A stretch of DNA of 64,000 nt from Sphingobacteriales bacterium (GTDB lineage: Bacteria; Bacteroidota; Bacteroidia; Chitinophagales; Chitinophagaceae). The position numbers and the translations under genes were made by a program. The notes under the pieces are model-generated. The model was not told where the DNA came from, did no database searches, and saw nothing but the letters and a program-made list of their open reading frames with translations. The stretch spans positions 1 through 64,000 of the forward strand of contig REAR01000059.1 of assembly GCA_004295245.1 (NCBI GenBank), written 5' to 3'. Positions within the stretch are counted from its first letter, which is position 1; each line of letters starts with the position of its first letter. Of this stretch, positions 51,766 to 60,297 are shown piece after piece.

Positions 51766-52149
51766 TTATTGGTTGATGGTTGGTTGGTTATCTGATGTTC
51801 CGCCGCTGCCAGAAAGTTGTTCTTTTTTACTGGCCAGCGTGTTTACAGCATTGGCCAGTTCGTTCCAGGTGGCCTCCAGTTCTCTGTAAAAGGCCAACCC
51901 TTTTTCAGTCAGCGAGAAATATTTTCGTGGGGGGCCAGAGTTACTTTCTACCCAGCGATAGGTTAACATGTCTGCATTTTTCAGCCTGGTTAGTAAGGGG
52001 TACAAAGTACCTTCCAGTATATTCAGGTTGGCGGCCTTCATTTCTTCTACAATATCACTGGGGTAAGCCTCGCCACGCCTGATGATGGAAAGAATACAAA
52101 ACTCCAGTATTCCCTTGCGCATCTGGCTTTGTGTGTTTTCTATATTCAT
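51766..52149 (-). CDS. PadR-family transcriptional regulator
   Basis: MRKGILEFCILSIIRRGEAYPSDIVEEMKAANLNILEGTLYPLLTRLKNADML. Confidence 0.93.
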   Translation of the reverse strand: MNIENTQSQMRKGILEFCILSIIRRGEAYPSDIVEEMKAANLNILEGTLYPLLTRLKNADMLTYRWVESNSGPPRKYFSLTEKGLAFYRELEATWNELANAVNTLASKKEQLSGSGGTSDNQPTINQ

Positions 52150-52230
52150 ATCATTCTTTTTTTAGGCTGGCAAAAATTGCAAAGATCCGGATAAGGTTTT
52201 TTACAAGCAGCATATCGCTTTTCGTCTTTT

Positions 52231-52250
52231 GTTGTGTCACTCACTTGTAC
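52231..52250 (-). repeat. variant-subfamily repeat core
   Basis: GTTGTGTCACTCACTTGTAC, identical to the core at 33436-33455. Confidence 0.78.
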
Positions 52251-52582
52251 AGCATACCCGCTATCGGCATATTTAATGTTCTTTATGGCTATGCTTAAAT
52301 GCCTGCAAATAAGCTTTAGTGCATCATTAATGGTGTAATTACTGCTTGCAAGTAAAGAGCTTAACAAAGTTTACCAGCCCGATTAATCACTTTGATAAAA
52401 CAAAACTAAGGTAAAATTTAGTACTATGCAACACAAAGTACCAGCTTTTTTAAAGTAATGTACATGGCGTAATAATGGGTTTTAAGCAAAACCCTTTACA
52501 GTAAAGGCTTTCAGCCTTAATTTGTCTAGTGGCAGGGTAAATGGCTTTGTGCTAAATGGCAAAATAGTTTTATGAGTGGGCA

Positions 52583-52611
52583 AAAAAATGCCGACGATTG
52601 AAATCGCCGGC
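52583..52611 (-). terminator. intrinsic terminator on minus strand
   Basis: Minus strand GCCGGCGAT-TTCA-ATCGTCGGC then A TTTTTTT; one G-U pair. Confidence 0.65.
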
Positions 52612-52990
52612 CTGTGCTTACCTCTGAAACCACAAAAAGAAAGAGGTTTATAAAATAACTTTTATATAAAATACAATTAAGCTAATAAGTATAAAATAGA
52701 AGAGAGGGTATCAGTTCAAAACAGAAGTATGTTTTCCGGGATATTGAGAAACCATTCTAAAGGATAATGTATAAGCTGGAAATTGGAATAAGTACTACCG
52801 GAAATTGGATGGTAAGAAGATAGAAATTGGATTGATACTTTTCTTAACAAATACTATAGGTAGCGCTTGTAAGTGCGGCTAAATTAAACGTTGTTCTTTT
52901 AAATACCAATATTTTCCACTCTTTTTTTTCTTTAGCTGTCTGCTTGGTATATTGTTATCTTTAATAAGGTTGATTTATAAAAACTTAGGC

Positions 52991-53929
52991 TCAGTTTAAC
53001 TGTAATTCTTTTTTTGCGGAATTAAATGCTTTCACTTTTTTGCTCGTATACCACCATTCCGGAAAAGTCTTTTTCATAAGTGTATCTATATTACGCATAC
53101 CAAACAGGTTCCATACGCCTTTTAGTTTCCCACCCATAGAACTTTGTAAGGCTCTTAAACTCATAGCAAAGCCACTATCAATATATTCCATATGGTGCCA
53201 ATAGCCGGCAGGCATAAACAATGTGTCACCATGTTCTAATATTACTTCATAACCGCTTGCTTTTTCAATGGCCGGAAACTGGTTAAGGTCTAGTTTGCTG
53301 GTATGGCTATCATAATAGTTTTCAAAATTAGCAAAGCTTAATACTTCATACGGTTTACGGTAAAGCTTATGCTGTTCTTCATAAGGAAATAGCAATACCC
53401 TTTTTCTGCCAATAAATTGTGTGTGTAGAATATGCGATAAGTCAATATCAAAATGCATATGTGTAACAGAACTGGCGCCTCCTACAAAGAGCATGGGGTA
53501 TCTTTTAACAAAGCCCCGCATCAAATCTTCTGGCCATGTAAAATCGTTTACAATTTGCGGTGCATACTGAAAAATATTAAATAAAAAAATTCGTAGCCCC
53601 ACAGGGCCCTTCTTTACCATATCCAGATAGTTGCCAAATTTCATATAATCGTCTGCTGTATTAATGGGTGTGTATGCATCGCTTTTAATATTGTTATATA
53701 CACCCACTTCTGTATTGCCTACTATTTCTTTAAAATACTCCCAGTTCCATTTATTATAGGCGGGCCATTGTTTTGCCAAATCTGTAATAACAACCGGCTT
53801 CATGGGTAAATAATAAGCTTGTTTAAATTTGTTGCAAGCTATGCTGCTTAGTTTTTCAACTGGCTTCAATTGCATGGCAAATTTTTTTTGTAAATGTAAT
53901 AGGAAATTAATGTTATCAAAAAAAGACAA
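52991..53929 (-). CDS. cupin-like/JmjC-domain protein
   Basis: THMHFDIDLSHILHTQFIGRKRVLLFPYEE, HGDTLFMPAGYWHHMEYID. Confidence 0.87.
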   Translation of the reverse strand: MSFFDNINFLLHLQKKFAMQLKPVEKLSSIACNKFKQAYYLPMKPVVITDLAKQWPAYNKWNWEYFKEIVGNTEVGVYNNIKSDAYTPINTADDYMKFGNYLDMVKKGPVGLRIFLFNIFQYAPQIVNDFTWPEDLMRGFVKRYPMLFVGGASSVTHMHFDIDLSHILHTQFIGRKRVLLFPYEEQHKLYRKPYEVLSFANFENYYDSHTSKLDLNQFPAIEKASGYEVILEHGDTLFMPAGYWHHMEYIDSGFAMSLRALQSSMGGKLKGVWNLFGMRNIDTLMKKTFPEWWYTSKKVKAFNSAKKELQLN

Positions 53930-54194
53930 CCGTTTATAATTTCAAAAAAAAATGGTTGCCTGCAAGCTAAATACTACATCTTTGTAAAATCAATACTACG
54001 ATTTATGAAATACGAATGAACACAGTATTTACTGTATTTTAGTAACCTGTGTATACCTCTTTCTTGCTTTAATACTGCAATTGCGGCCCAATACATATTG
54101 CCTATTTTAAAATAATATAACCCGGCTGCAGATGCTTTTTAAAAAATGCTTCAGCACCGTTTTAAAAATTGCATATACTGCTTACTTATGTTTT

Positions 54195-54249
54195 GCCGTA
54201 CAAGTGTGCGACGCAACGGTTGCTGAGCATAGATAAATGGCTGGTAAAC
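54195..54249 (+). repeat. dispersed palindromic repeat, right-type half
   Basis: CAAGTGTGCGACGCAAC ... GCTGGTAAAC. Confidence 0.87.
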
Positions 54250-54309
54250 AAAAATAAAAACATATTGAGGCTGGCCACTAATTAGTTTATAATTCTTTAA
54301 TTTTTTTTC

Positions 54310-55722
54310 ATGACAACAAAATCAAATTCTTCAATACAATCAATAGTTGCTTTAATAAAACAGGCTATAAAAGGAGAAACTGCTGATTATACCACGGGCA
54401 GTTTACGCAGGGCCGTTTTGTTATTGGCTATACCCATGATGCTGGAAATGTGTATGGAAAGTGTTTTTGCTGTGGTAGATATTTTTTTTGTTAGCCATTT
54501 AGGCAAACATGCAACTTCTACAGTGGGCTTAACAGAGTCTGTTATTACAATTGTGTACTCATTGGCTATTGGTGTTAGCATGGCAGCTACGGCAATGGTG
54601 GCGCGGCGTATTGGCGAAAAGAATACAGAAGAAGCCACAAAAGCGGGCATGCAGGCTATTATTGTGGCTGTGTTTATAACAGTATTGGTAAGTGTGCCTG
54701 GTTTTATTTGGGCGCATAAAATTTTAGAACTTATGGGTGCAGAACCTGAAACAATAAAAATTGGCACAACATATACCAGAATAGTTATGGGAGGTAGCCT
54801 TGTTATTATGTTACTGTTTTTAATTAATGGTGTTTTTAGAGGAGCTGGTGACGCAATGATGGCTATGAAAAGTTTGTGGGTGGCTAATATTTGTAATATT
54901 ATTTTATGTCCGTTACTAATACGGGGTTTAGGCCCAATACCTGCATTAGGTTTAACGGGTGCTGCATTGGCAACTACTATTGGCCGGGGTGTTGGTGTAC
55001 TATACCAATTGTATCATTTGTTTAATGGTAAGAACCTGTTGAAATTTAAATTGCATCATTTAAAACCGGTAAGCAGTATTATAAAATCTTTAGTAACAAT
55101 TGCATGGCCCGGCACGTTGCAATTTTTAATTGGTAGTGGTAGTTGGATTGTTTTAGCCAGCCTGGTGGTGCAAACAGGGCAGAGTGATGCTTCGGCCGGA
55201 TATCAGATTGCCATTAGAATTGTGTTGTTTTTTTTATTACCGGCATGGGGTATGAGTAATGCTGCGGCTACGTTGGTGGGGCAAAACTTAGGAGCCAAAC
55301 AACCCGAACGAGCGGCTGCTTCTGTACTGCAAACAGCTAAGTATAATGCTGTGTTTATGGGTGTGGTTTCGCTTATTTTTTTGTTGTTTACAAACCCAAT
55401 TATTTCTTTTTTTACTAATGAACCCATGGTAAAGCATTATGCTGTTTTAGCTATTAGAGTGGTAAGCCTAGGGTATGTTTTCTATGGAGTGGGAATGGTA
55501 ATGACGAATGCTTTTAATGGTGCGGGAGATACCCGCACACCTACTGTTATTAATATTTTTGGTTTTTGGTGCATACAAATTCCGTTGGCATATATTCTGG
55601 CAAAAATTGTTGGCTTGGGGCCGTTGGGTGTTTTTATAGCTATACCGGTATCAGAAACTATAATAACTATAACCGCATATATATTATTTAAAAAAGGAAA
55701 ATGGAAAACAGTGGTGGTATAA
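54310..55722 (+). CDS. MATE-family efflux transporter
   Basis: AIPMMLEMCMESVFAVVDIFFVSHLGKHATSTVGL, NGVFRGAGDAMMAMK, NAFNGAGDTRTP. Confidence 0.94.
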   Translation: MTTKSNSSIQSIVALIKQAIKGETADYTTGSLRRAVLLLAIPMMLEMCMESVFAVVDIFFVSHLGKHATSTVGLTESVITIVYSLAIGVSMAATAMVARRIGEKNTEEATKAGMQAIIVAVFITVLVSVPGFIWAHKILELMGAEPETIKIGTTYTRIVMGGSLVIMLLFLINGVFRGAGDAMMAMKSLWVANICNIILCPLLIRGLGPIPALGLTGAALATTIGRGVGVLYQLYHLFNGKNLLKFKLHHLKPVSSIIKSLVTIAWPGTLQFLIGSGSWIVLASLVVQTGQSDASAGYQIAIRIVLFFLLPAWGMSNAAATLVGQNLGAKQPERAAASVLQTAKYNAVFMGVVSLIFLLFTNPIISFFTNEPMVKHYAVLAIRVVSLGYVFYGVGMVMTNAFNGAGDTRTPTVINIFGFWCIQIPLAYILAKIVGLGPLGVFIAIPVSETIITITAYILFKKGKWKTVVV

Positions 55723-55834
55723 CATCGTAAAAGGTATTGACAACCGCCAATGCCTTTTTTATATCTTTAATAAACCAGTAGAGTTATATAAACATTGTTA
55801 TTTGCAAAACAATATCAATTAATTTATTTGAACA

Positions 55835-56866
55835 ATGAGTACCATTAATAACAATACTATAAGACAAGTAATTTTAATAGCCATTATATTACTGATTGGG
55901 GGTGTTTTATTTTGGCAATTAAGATTTTTTTTACCAGCTTTTTTGGGGGCTTACACGCTTTATATACTTTGCCGTAAACCAATGTTTATTTTAACAGGCC
56001 GGTATAAATGGAAGAAAGGGCTGGCGGCCGGTCTACTAATGTTTTTTACTTTTTTAATAATACTGCTGCCTGTTTTTTTGCTTGTAAACATGTTGGGCAG
56101 TAAAATAAATTTTGCCATAGAGCATTCGGCACAAGTAAGCACAACGTTACAAAACTACCTATCTCAGCTGCAGCAGCAATATGGGTTTGATTTAATAAGC
56201 AAAGAAAATATTGCCAAGCTAAGCACATTAGGCGCACAAACCTTACCCAAAATTATAGGCGCTACGTTTGATACTATTACTACAATTGTGGTAATGTATT
56301 TTATTTTATTCTTTATGCTGGCAGAAGGCAGAAGAATGGAAACGGCTTTATACAAATGGCTGCCGTTAAAAGAAGAAAATGTACTGGTTATTAAAAAAGA
56401 TATGAATGCCCTTGTGTATAGTAATGCTGTTGGCATACCGTTAATTGCAATAGCACAAGGTATAGTTGGTTTAATTGGTTATTTTATTTTAGGGGTTAAA
56501 GAACCCTGGTTTTGGTTTGTGTTAACCTGCATAACCGCAATGCTGCCAATAGTTGGGGCTGCGTTGGCTTATGTACCTGTTGCTTTATTGTTTTTTGCAG
56601 AAGGGGCCAGCACAAAAGGTATTATAATGACGCTTTATGGCTTCCTGTTAATTGGTAGTGTAGATAATATTTTCAGGTTTTGGCTGCAGAAACGAATTGG
56701 CGATACACACCCGCTGGTTACTGTGTTTGGTGTAATTGTGGGGTTAAACCTGTTTGGCTTTATTGGTTTAATATTTGGCCCCATTTTAATTGCACTCTTT
56801 TTAATATTGGTTAAAGTGTACGCTGCTGAGTATGCAGACGGTGATGATATTAAACCCAGTACATAG
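55835..56866 (+). CDS. AI-2E-family transporter (UPF0118)
   Basis: IAIAQGIVGLIGYFILGVKEPWFWFVLTCITAMLPIVGAALAYVP. Confidence 0.9.
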   Translation: MSTINNNTIRQVILIAIILLIGGVLFWQLRFFLPAFLGAYTLYILCRKPMFILTGRYKWKKGLAAGLLMFFTFLIILLPVFLLVNMLGSKINFAIEHSAQVSTTLQNYLSQLQQQYGFDLISKENIAKLSTLGAQTLPKIIGATFDTITTIVVMYFILFFMLAEGRRMETALYKWLPLKEENVLVIKKDMNALVYSNAVGIPLIAIAQGIVGLIGYFILGVKEPWFWFVLTCITAMLPIVGAALAYVPVALLFFAEGASTKGIIMTLYGFLLIGSVDNIFRFWLQKRIGDTHPLVTVFGVIVGLNLFGFIGLIFGPILIALFLILVKVYAAEYADGDDIKPST

Positions 56867-56904
56867 CAATTTTACCTACTAAAAATGCCGGGCTTTTTAC
56901 AAAA

Positions 56905-56956
56905 GTTGCAGTGTGCGACGCAACCACAGCCAATGCCTTTACTGCTGCTGGCTATA
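56905..56956 (+). repeat. dispersed palindromic repeat, right-type half
   Basis: GTGTGCGACGCAAC (56911-56924) ... GCTGGCTATA. Confidence 0.85.
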
Positions 56957-57082
56957 CATTATTATTAGCCCTAAAACTGTTGCCTGTGGCCATTTTATGA
57001 TGGGTATAAAAATTATTGGTCAAAATTTTTATTGTAAATCAATTTGTTATAGAGGTGCTTGTAAAAATAGTTGTCATATTTT

Positions 57083-57114
57083 TTGGTTGTACACATTTCT
57101 TCCCCCTACCTTTG
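57083..57114 (+). promoter_or_regulatory. putative Bacteroidota-type promoter for the rplM operon
   Basis: TACCTTTG (TAnnTTTG -7 box) at 57107-57114 with TTG about 17 nt upstream. Confidence 0.5.
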
Positions 57115-57174
57115 CCATCCTTTAAAAATTCAGTGTTGCTGGGATAGCGGCAACCTAACTTAAAAAAGAAAACA

Positions 57175-57618
57175 ATGAGTAAATTACATTTCACTACCAA
57201 ACATGCTAACGAGGCTACCGTTCAACGTAACTGGCACGTGGTTGACGGTACTAATCAAACCGTAGGTCGCATGTGTGCTAAAATTGCCGCGGTGCTACGT
57301 GGTAAAACAAAAGCCTACTATACACCACACGTAGATTGTGGAGACTTTGTGATTGTTATTAATGCCGAAAAAGTTGTGTTCAGCGGTAATAAGCTAGAGC
57401 AAAAAGTGTATCAGAATTTTAGTGGATACCCGGGCGGTTTAAGAGAAGAAACAGCAAAAGATTTATTGCGCCGTAAACCACAAGATGTGGTAGAAAGAGC
57501 TGTAAAAGGTATGCTACCTAAAAACAGACTTGGGCGCAAGATGTATAAAAAACTGTTTGTGTATGTTGGTGCTGAGCATCCACATACAGCTCAGAAACCT
57601 GCTGAATTAAAATTCTAA
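57175..57618 (+). CDS. rplM: 50S ribosomal protein L13
   Basis: WHVVDGTNQTVGRMCAKIAAVLRGK; AVKGMLPKNRLGRKMYKKL. Confidence 0.97.
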   Translation: MSKLHFTTKHANEATVQRNWHVVDGTNQTVGRMCAKIAAVLRGKTKAYYTPHVDCGDFVIVINAEKVVFSGNKLEQKVYQNFSGYPGGLREETAKDLLRRKPQDVVERAVKGMLPKNRLGRKMYKKLFVYVGAEHPHTAQKPAELKF

Positions 57619-57643
57619 TTAACAACTTATAAATTCCCGATAA

Positions 57644-58033
57644 ATGGAGAAGCAAAAAAATGCAGTTGGTCGTCGTAAAGAAGCGGTAACCCGTGTTTTT
57701 CTTAGCAAAGGAAGCGGTAAGATTACTGTAAACGACAAAGATTATAAAGTGTATTTTCCACTGGTTTACCTGCAAAATCAGGTAGAGCTGCCATTAAAAA
57801 CTATTGAAGCTACTGATAAGTTTGATGTGGTAATTAATGCTGCCGGTGGTGGTGTTAAAGGCCAGGCAGAAGCTGCTAAACTAGGTATTGCCCGTGCGTT
57901 ACTTGAGGTAAATCCTGAATTACGCCCCGCATTAAAAGCAGCCGGTTTATTACGTCGTGATCCTCGTGGTGTTGAACGTAAAAAACCAGGTCGTAAAAAA
58001 GCTAGAAGAAGCTACCAGTTCAGCAAACGTTAA
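57644..58033 (+). CDS. rpsI: 30S ribosomal protein S9
   Basis: AVGRRKEAVTRVFLSKGSGKITVND; KKPGRKKARRSYQFSKR C-terminus. Confidence 0.97.
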   Translation: MEKQKNAVGRRKEAVTRVFLSKGSGKITVNDKDYKVYFPLVYLQNQVELPLKTIEATDKFDVVINAAGGGVKGQAEAAKLGIARALLEVNPELRPALKAAGLLRRDPRGVERKKPGRKKARRSYQFSKR

Positions 58034-58078
58034 TCTTATTTGGCAATAACTAATTATAAATTTCAAATTTTAGATATA

Positions 58079-58975
58079 ATGGAAAACAACACTTCATTGC
58101 AACAGCAATTACTCGAAGCCGGTGTACATTTTGGCCACCTGCGTAAGAAGTGGAACCCCAAGATGCTGCCGTACATCTTTGCAGAAAAAAAAGGCATCCA
58201 CATTATTGATTTAAATAAAACCACAGAAAGCCTGCAAGAAACTGCAGCTGCGTTAAAGCAAATTGCACGCAGTGGTAAAAAAATTATGTTTGTGGGTACA
58301 AAAAAACAAGCCAAAGAAATTGTAACGGATTGTGCACGTAAAGTAAACATGCCGTACGTTACAGAACGTTGGCTGGGTGGTATGCTTACCAATTTTAACA
58401 CCGTACGCAAAAGCGTTAAAAAAATGCAGAGCATAGAAAAAATGCTGGCAGACGGTTCTTTAGAAAGCATCACCAAAAAAGAACGTTTAACCTTAACCCG
58501 CGATAAGGATAAGATGGAAAAAGTATTAGGTGGTATTGCCCAATTAGGCCGTGTACCTGCTGCTTTATTCATTATCGATATTGGCCACGAGCATATCGCT
58601 TTGGCAGAAGCAAAACGTTTAGGTATTACCACTTTTGGTATGGTAGATACTAACTGCGATCCTAATAAAGTAGATTTTGCCGTTCCTTCAAACGACGATG
58701 CTACCAAATCAATCGCAATTATTACAGAATATATTACTGCTGCAATTGCAGAAGGCCTTGCTGAAAGACAAGCTGCTAAAGACGAAGAGTCTGATGAAAT
58801 GACCGATGATGAAAAAGAAAGAAAAGCAGCTAAACTATTAGCAGAAGCAGAAGCAGAAGGTGGCCGTGGCGGTCGCGGTGGTAACCGTGGTGGCGGTGGC
58901 GCCGGCGGCGGCGGTGGTCAGCAAAAGCGACGTGTACCCGGTGGTGCAAGCCGCAGACCCGGTGGTGGCCGCTAA
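58079..58975 (+). CDS. rpsB: 30S ribosomal protein S2 with Gly/Arg-rich C-terminal extension
   Basis: LLEAGVHFGHLRKKWNPKMLPYIFAEKKGIHIIDLNKT; extension GGRGGRGGNRGGGGAGGGGG; start 58079. Confidence 0.97.
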   Translation: MENNTSLQQQLLEAGVHFGHLRKKWNPKMLPYIFAEKKGIHIIDLNKTTESLQETAAALKQIARSGKKIMFVGTKKQAKEIVTDCARKVNMPYVTERWLGGMLTNFNTVRKSVKKMQSIEKMLADGSLESITKKERLTLTRDKDKMEKVLGGIAQLGRVPAALFIIDIGHEHIALAEAKRLGITTFGMVDTNCDPNKVDFAVPSNDDATKSIAIITEYITAAIAEGLAERQAAKDEESDEMTDDEKERKAAKLLAEAEAEGGRGGRGGNRGGGGAGGGGGQQKRRVPGGASRRPGGGR

Positions 58976-59011
58976 TTAAAATGCAAAGCGTAAGAAGCAA
59001 TTATTGTTTTT

Positions 59012-59075
59012 GGTAACCAACATTTGGTTTCAACATCAACATCGTTGCGTCGCACCCTTCAGCATTTAGCACAAT
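59012..59075 (-). repeat. dispersed palindromic repeat, left-type half, in rpsB-tsf gap
   Basis: GGTAACCAAC ... GTTGCGTCGCACCCTTCAGC (from 59044). Confidence 0.85.
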
Positions 59076-59110
59076 ACCCGGCTATAAGAACAACTAGTTT
59101 ATTAATTATG

Positions 59111-59156
59111 AATTTAACCGCTGTTACTGCAAACCAGCAGTAACAGCCGTTAAATT
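59111..59156 (+). promoter_or_regulatory. long near-perfect hairpin in rpsB-tsf intergenic leader
   Basis: AATTTAAC-C-GCTGTTACTGC / GCAGTAACAGC-C-GTTAAATT, 19 bp with one C/C mismatch, 6-nt loop. Confidence 0.7.
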
Positions 59157-59177
59157 TGCAGATAAAAAAGGAATAAC

Positions 59178-60014
59178 ATGTCAACAGTAACAATCACTGC
59201 ACAAGACATTAACAAACTGCGCCAGGCAACTGGCGCCGGTATGATGGATTGCCGAAAAGCACTAACAGAAACAAACGGAGATTTTGAAGCAGCAATCGAC
59301 TGGTTGCGTAAACAAGGTCAGAAAGTAGCTGCAAAACGTAGCGATCGTGAAGCAAAAGAAGGTGTGATTTTAGCTAAAACAACAGCCGATAACAAAACAG
59401 GTATCGTTGTTTGTATCAGCTGCGAAACTGACTTCGTTTCAAAAAACGCCGATTTTGTTGCCTTTGCACAAAGCATTGCAGATGCAGCCATAAGCAACAA
59501 CGTTAAAAGCGCAGAAGAATTAAATGAAGTAATGATAGGCGAGGCAAAAGTAGCCGATCTTATTAATGACAAGCTGGCTTCTATTGGCGAGAAAATTGGT
59601 GTAAGTAAGTTTGAAAGAATAGATGCTGCATACGTGGCTTCATATATACACGGTGCTAACCGCATGGGTGTACTGGTTGGTTTAGATAAAGAAGCAGTAG
59701 AAGCAGGTAAAGACATTGCAATGCAAATTGCAGCCATGAACCCTGTAGCTGTAGATGCAGCAAGTGTACCTGCTGATGTAGTTGCCCGTGAAAAAGATAT
59801 TGTAATTGAATTGATGAAGCAAGATCCTAAAATGGCAGGCAAACCTGAGGAAATGTTGTCTAAAATTGCCGAAGGTAAAATGAATGCATTCTTTAAAGAG
59901 CAAACACTAACAGCACAAGCTTTTGTAAAAGATGGTGCTAAGAGTGTAGGCGATTACCTGAAAGAAGCAGGCAATGTAACCGTTAAAGAATTTAAGAGAG
60001 TAGCTTTAGGTTAA
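59178..60014 (+). CDS. tsf: elongation factor Ts
   Basis: INKLRQATGAGMMDCRKALTETNGDFEAAIDWLRKQG. Confidence 0.97.
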   Translation: MSTVTITAQDINKLRQATGAGMMDCRKALTETNGDFEAAIDWLRKQGQKVAAKRSDREAKEGVILAKTTADNKTGIVVCISCETDFVSKNADFVAFAQSIADAAISNNVKSAEELNEVMIGEAKVADLINDKLASIGEKIGVSKFERIDAAYVASYIHGANRMGVLVGLDKEAVEAGKDIAMQIAAMNPVAVDAASVPADVVAREKDIVIELMKQDPKMAGKPEEMLSKIAEGKMNAFFKEQTLTAQAFVKDGAKSVGDYLKEAGNVTVKEFKRVALG

Positions 60015-60037
60015 TACGCAAAAAAGCTTAATTTATA

Positions 60038-60069
60038 AAAAGGGAACCCGTTTACAGGTTCCCTTTTGT
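60038..60069 (+). terminator. terminator of rplM-rpsI-rpsB-tsf operon
   Basis: AAAAGGGAACC-loop-GGTTCCCTTTT. Confidence 0.85.
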
Positions 60070-60297
60070 TTTAAGACAAGGTTAATGGCCACAAAAAGTT
60101 TAATAACTACATTGATAAAGTCTATGAGAAAAAGATACTGCTGACAGATTAAAAAAGAAGGTATTTAAAATATAAATTTCATAAGGGCATACCCGTGCAG
60201 TGTAAAACTGTTGACTTAATTTAGTAAGCACAATACTCCATATGGATAGGTTTTAAATAAAACAACCTAACCTACTTTTGCAAACAGTGTATTTACT

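Noticed and set aside
52146-52367. 73-aa minus-strand ORF upstream of padR
   Set aside because: Much of it overlaps a repeat core (VSDTT derives from GTGTCACTCAC) and it lacks recognisable domains; likely spurious.
58063-58707. 214-aa antisense ORF over rpsB
   Set aside because: Shadow of a highly conserved ribosomal gene; no independent support.
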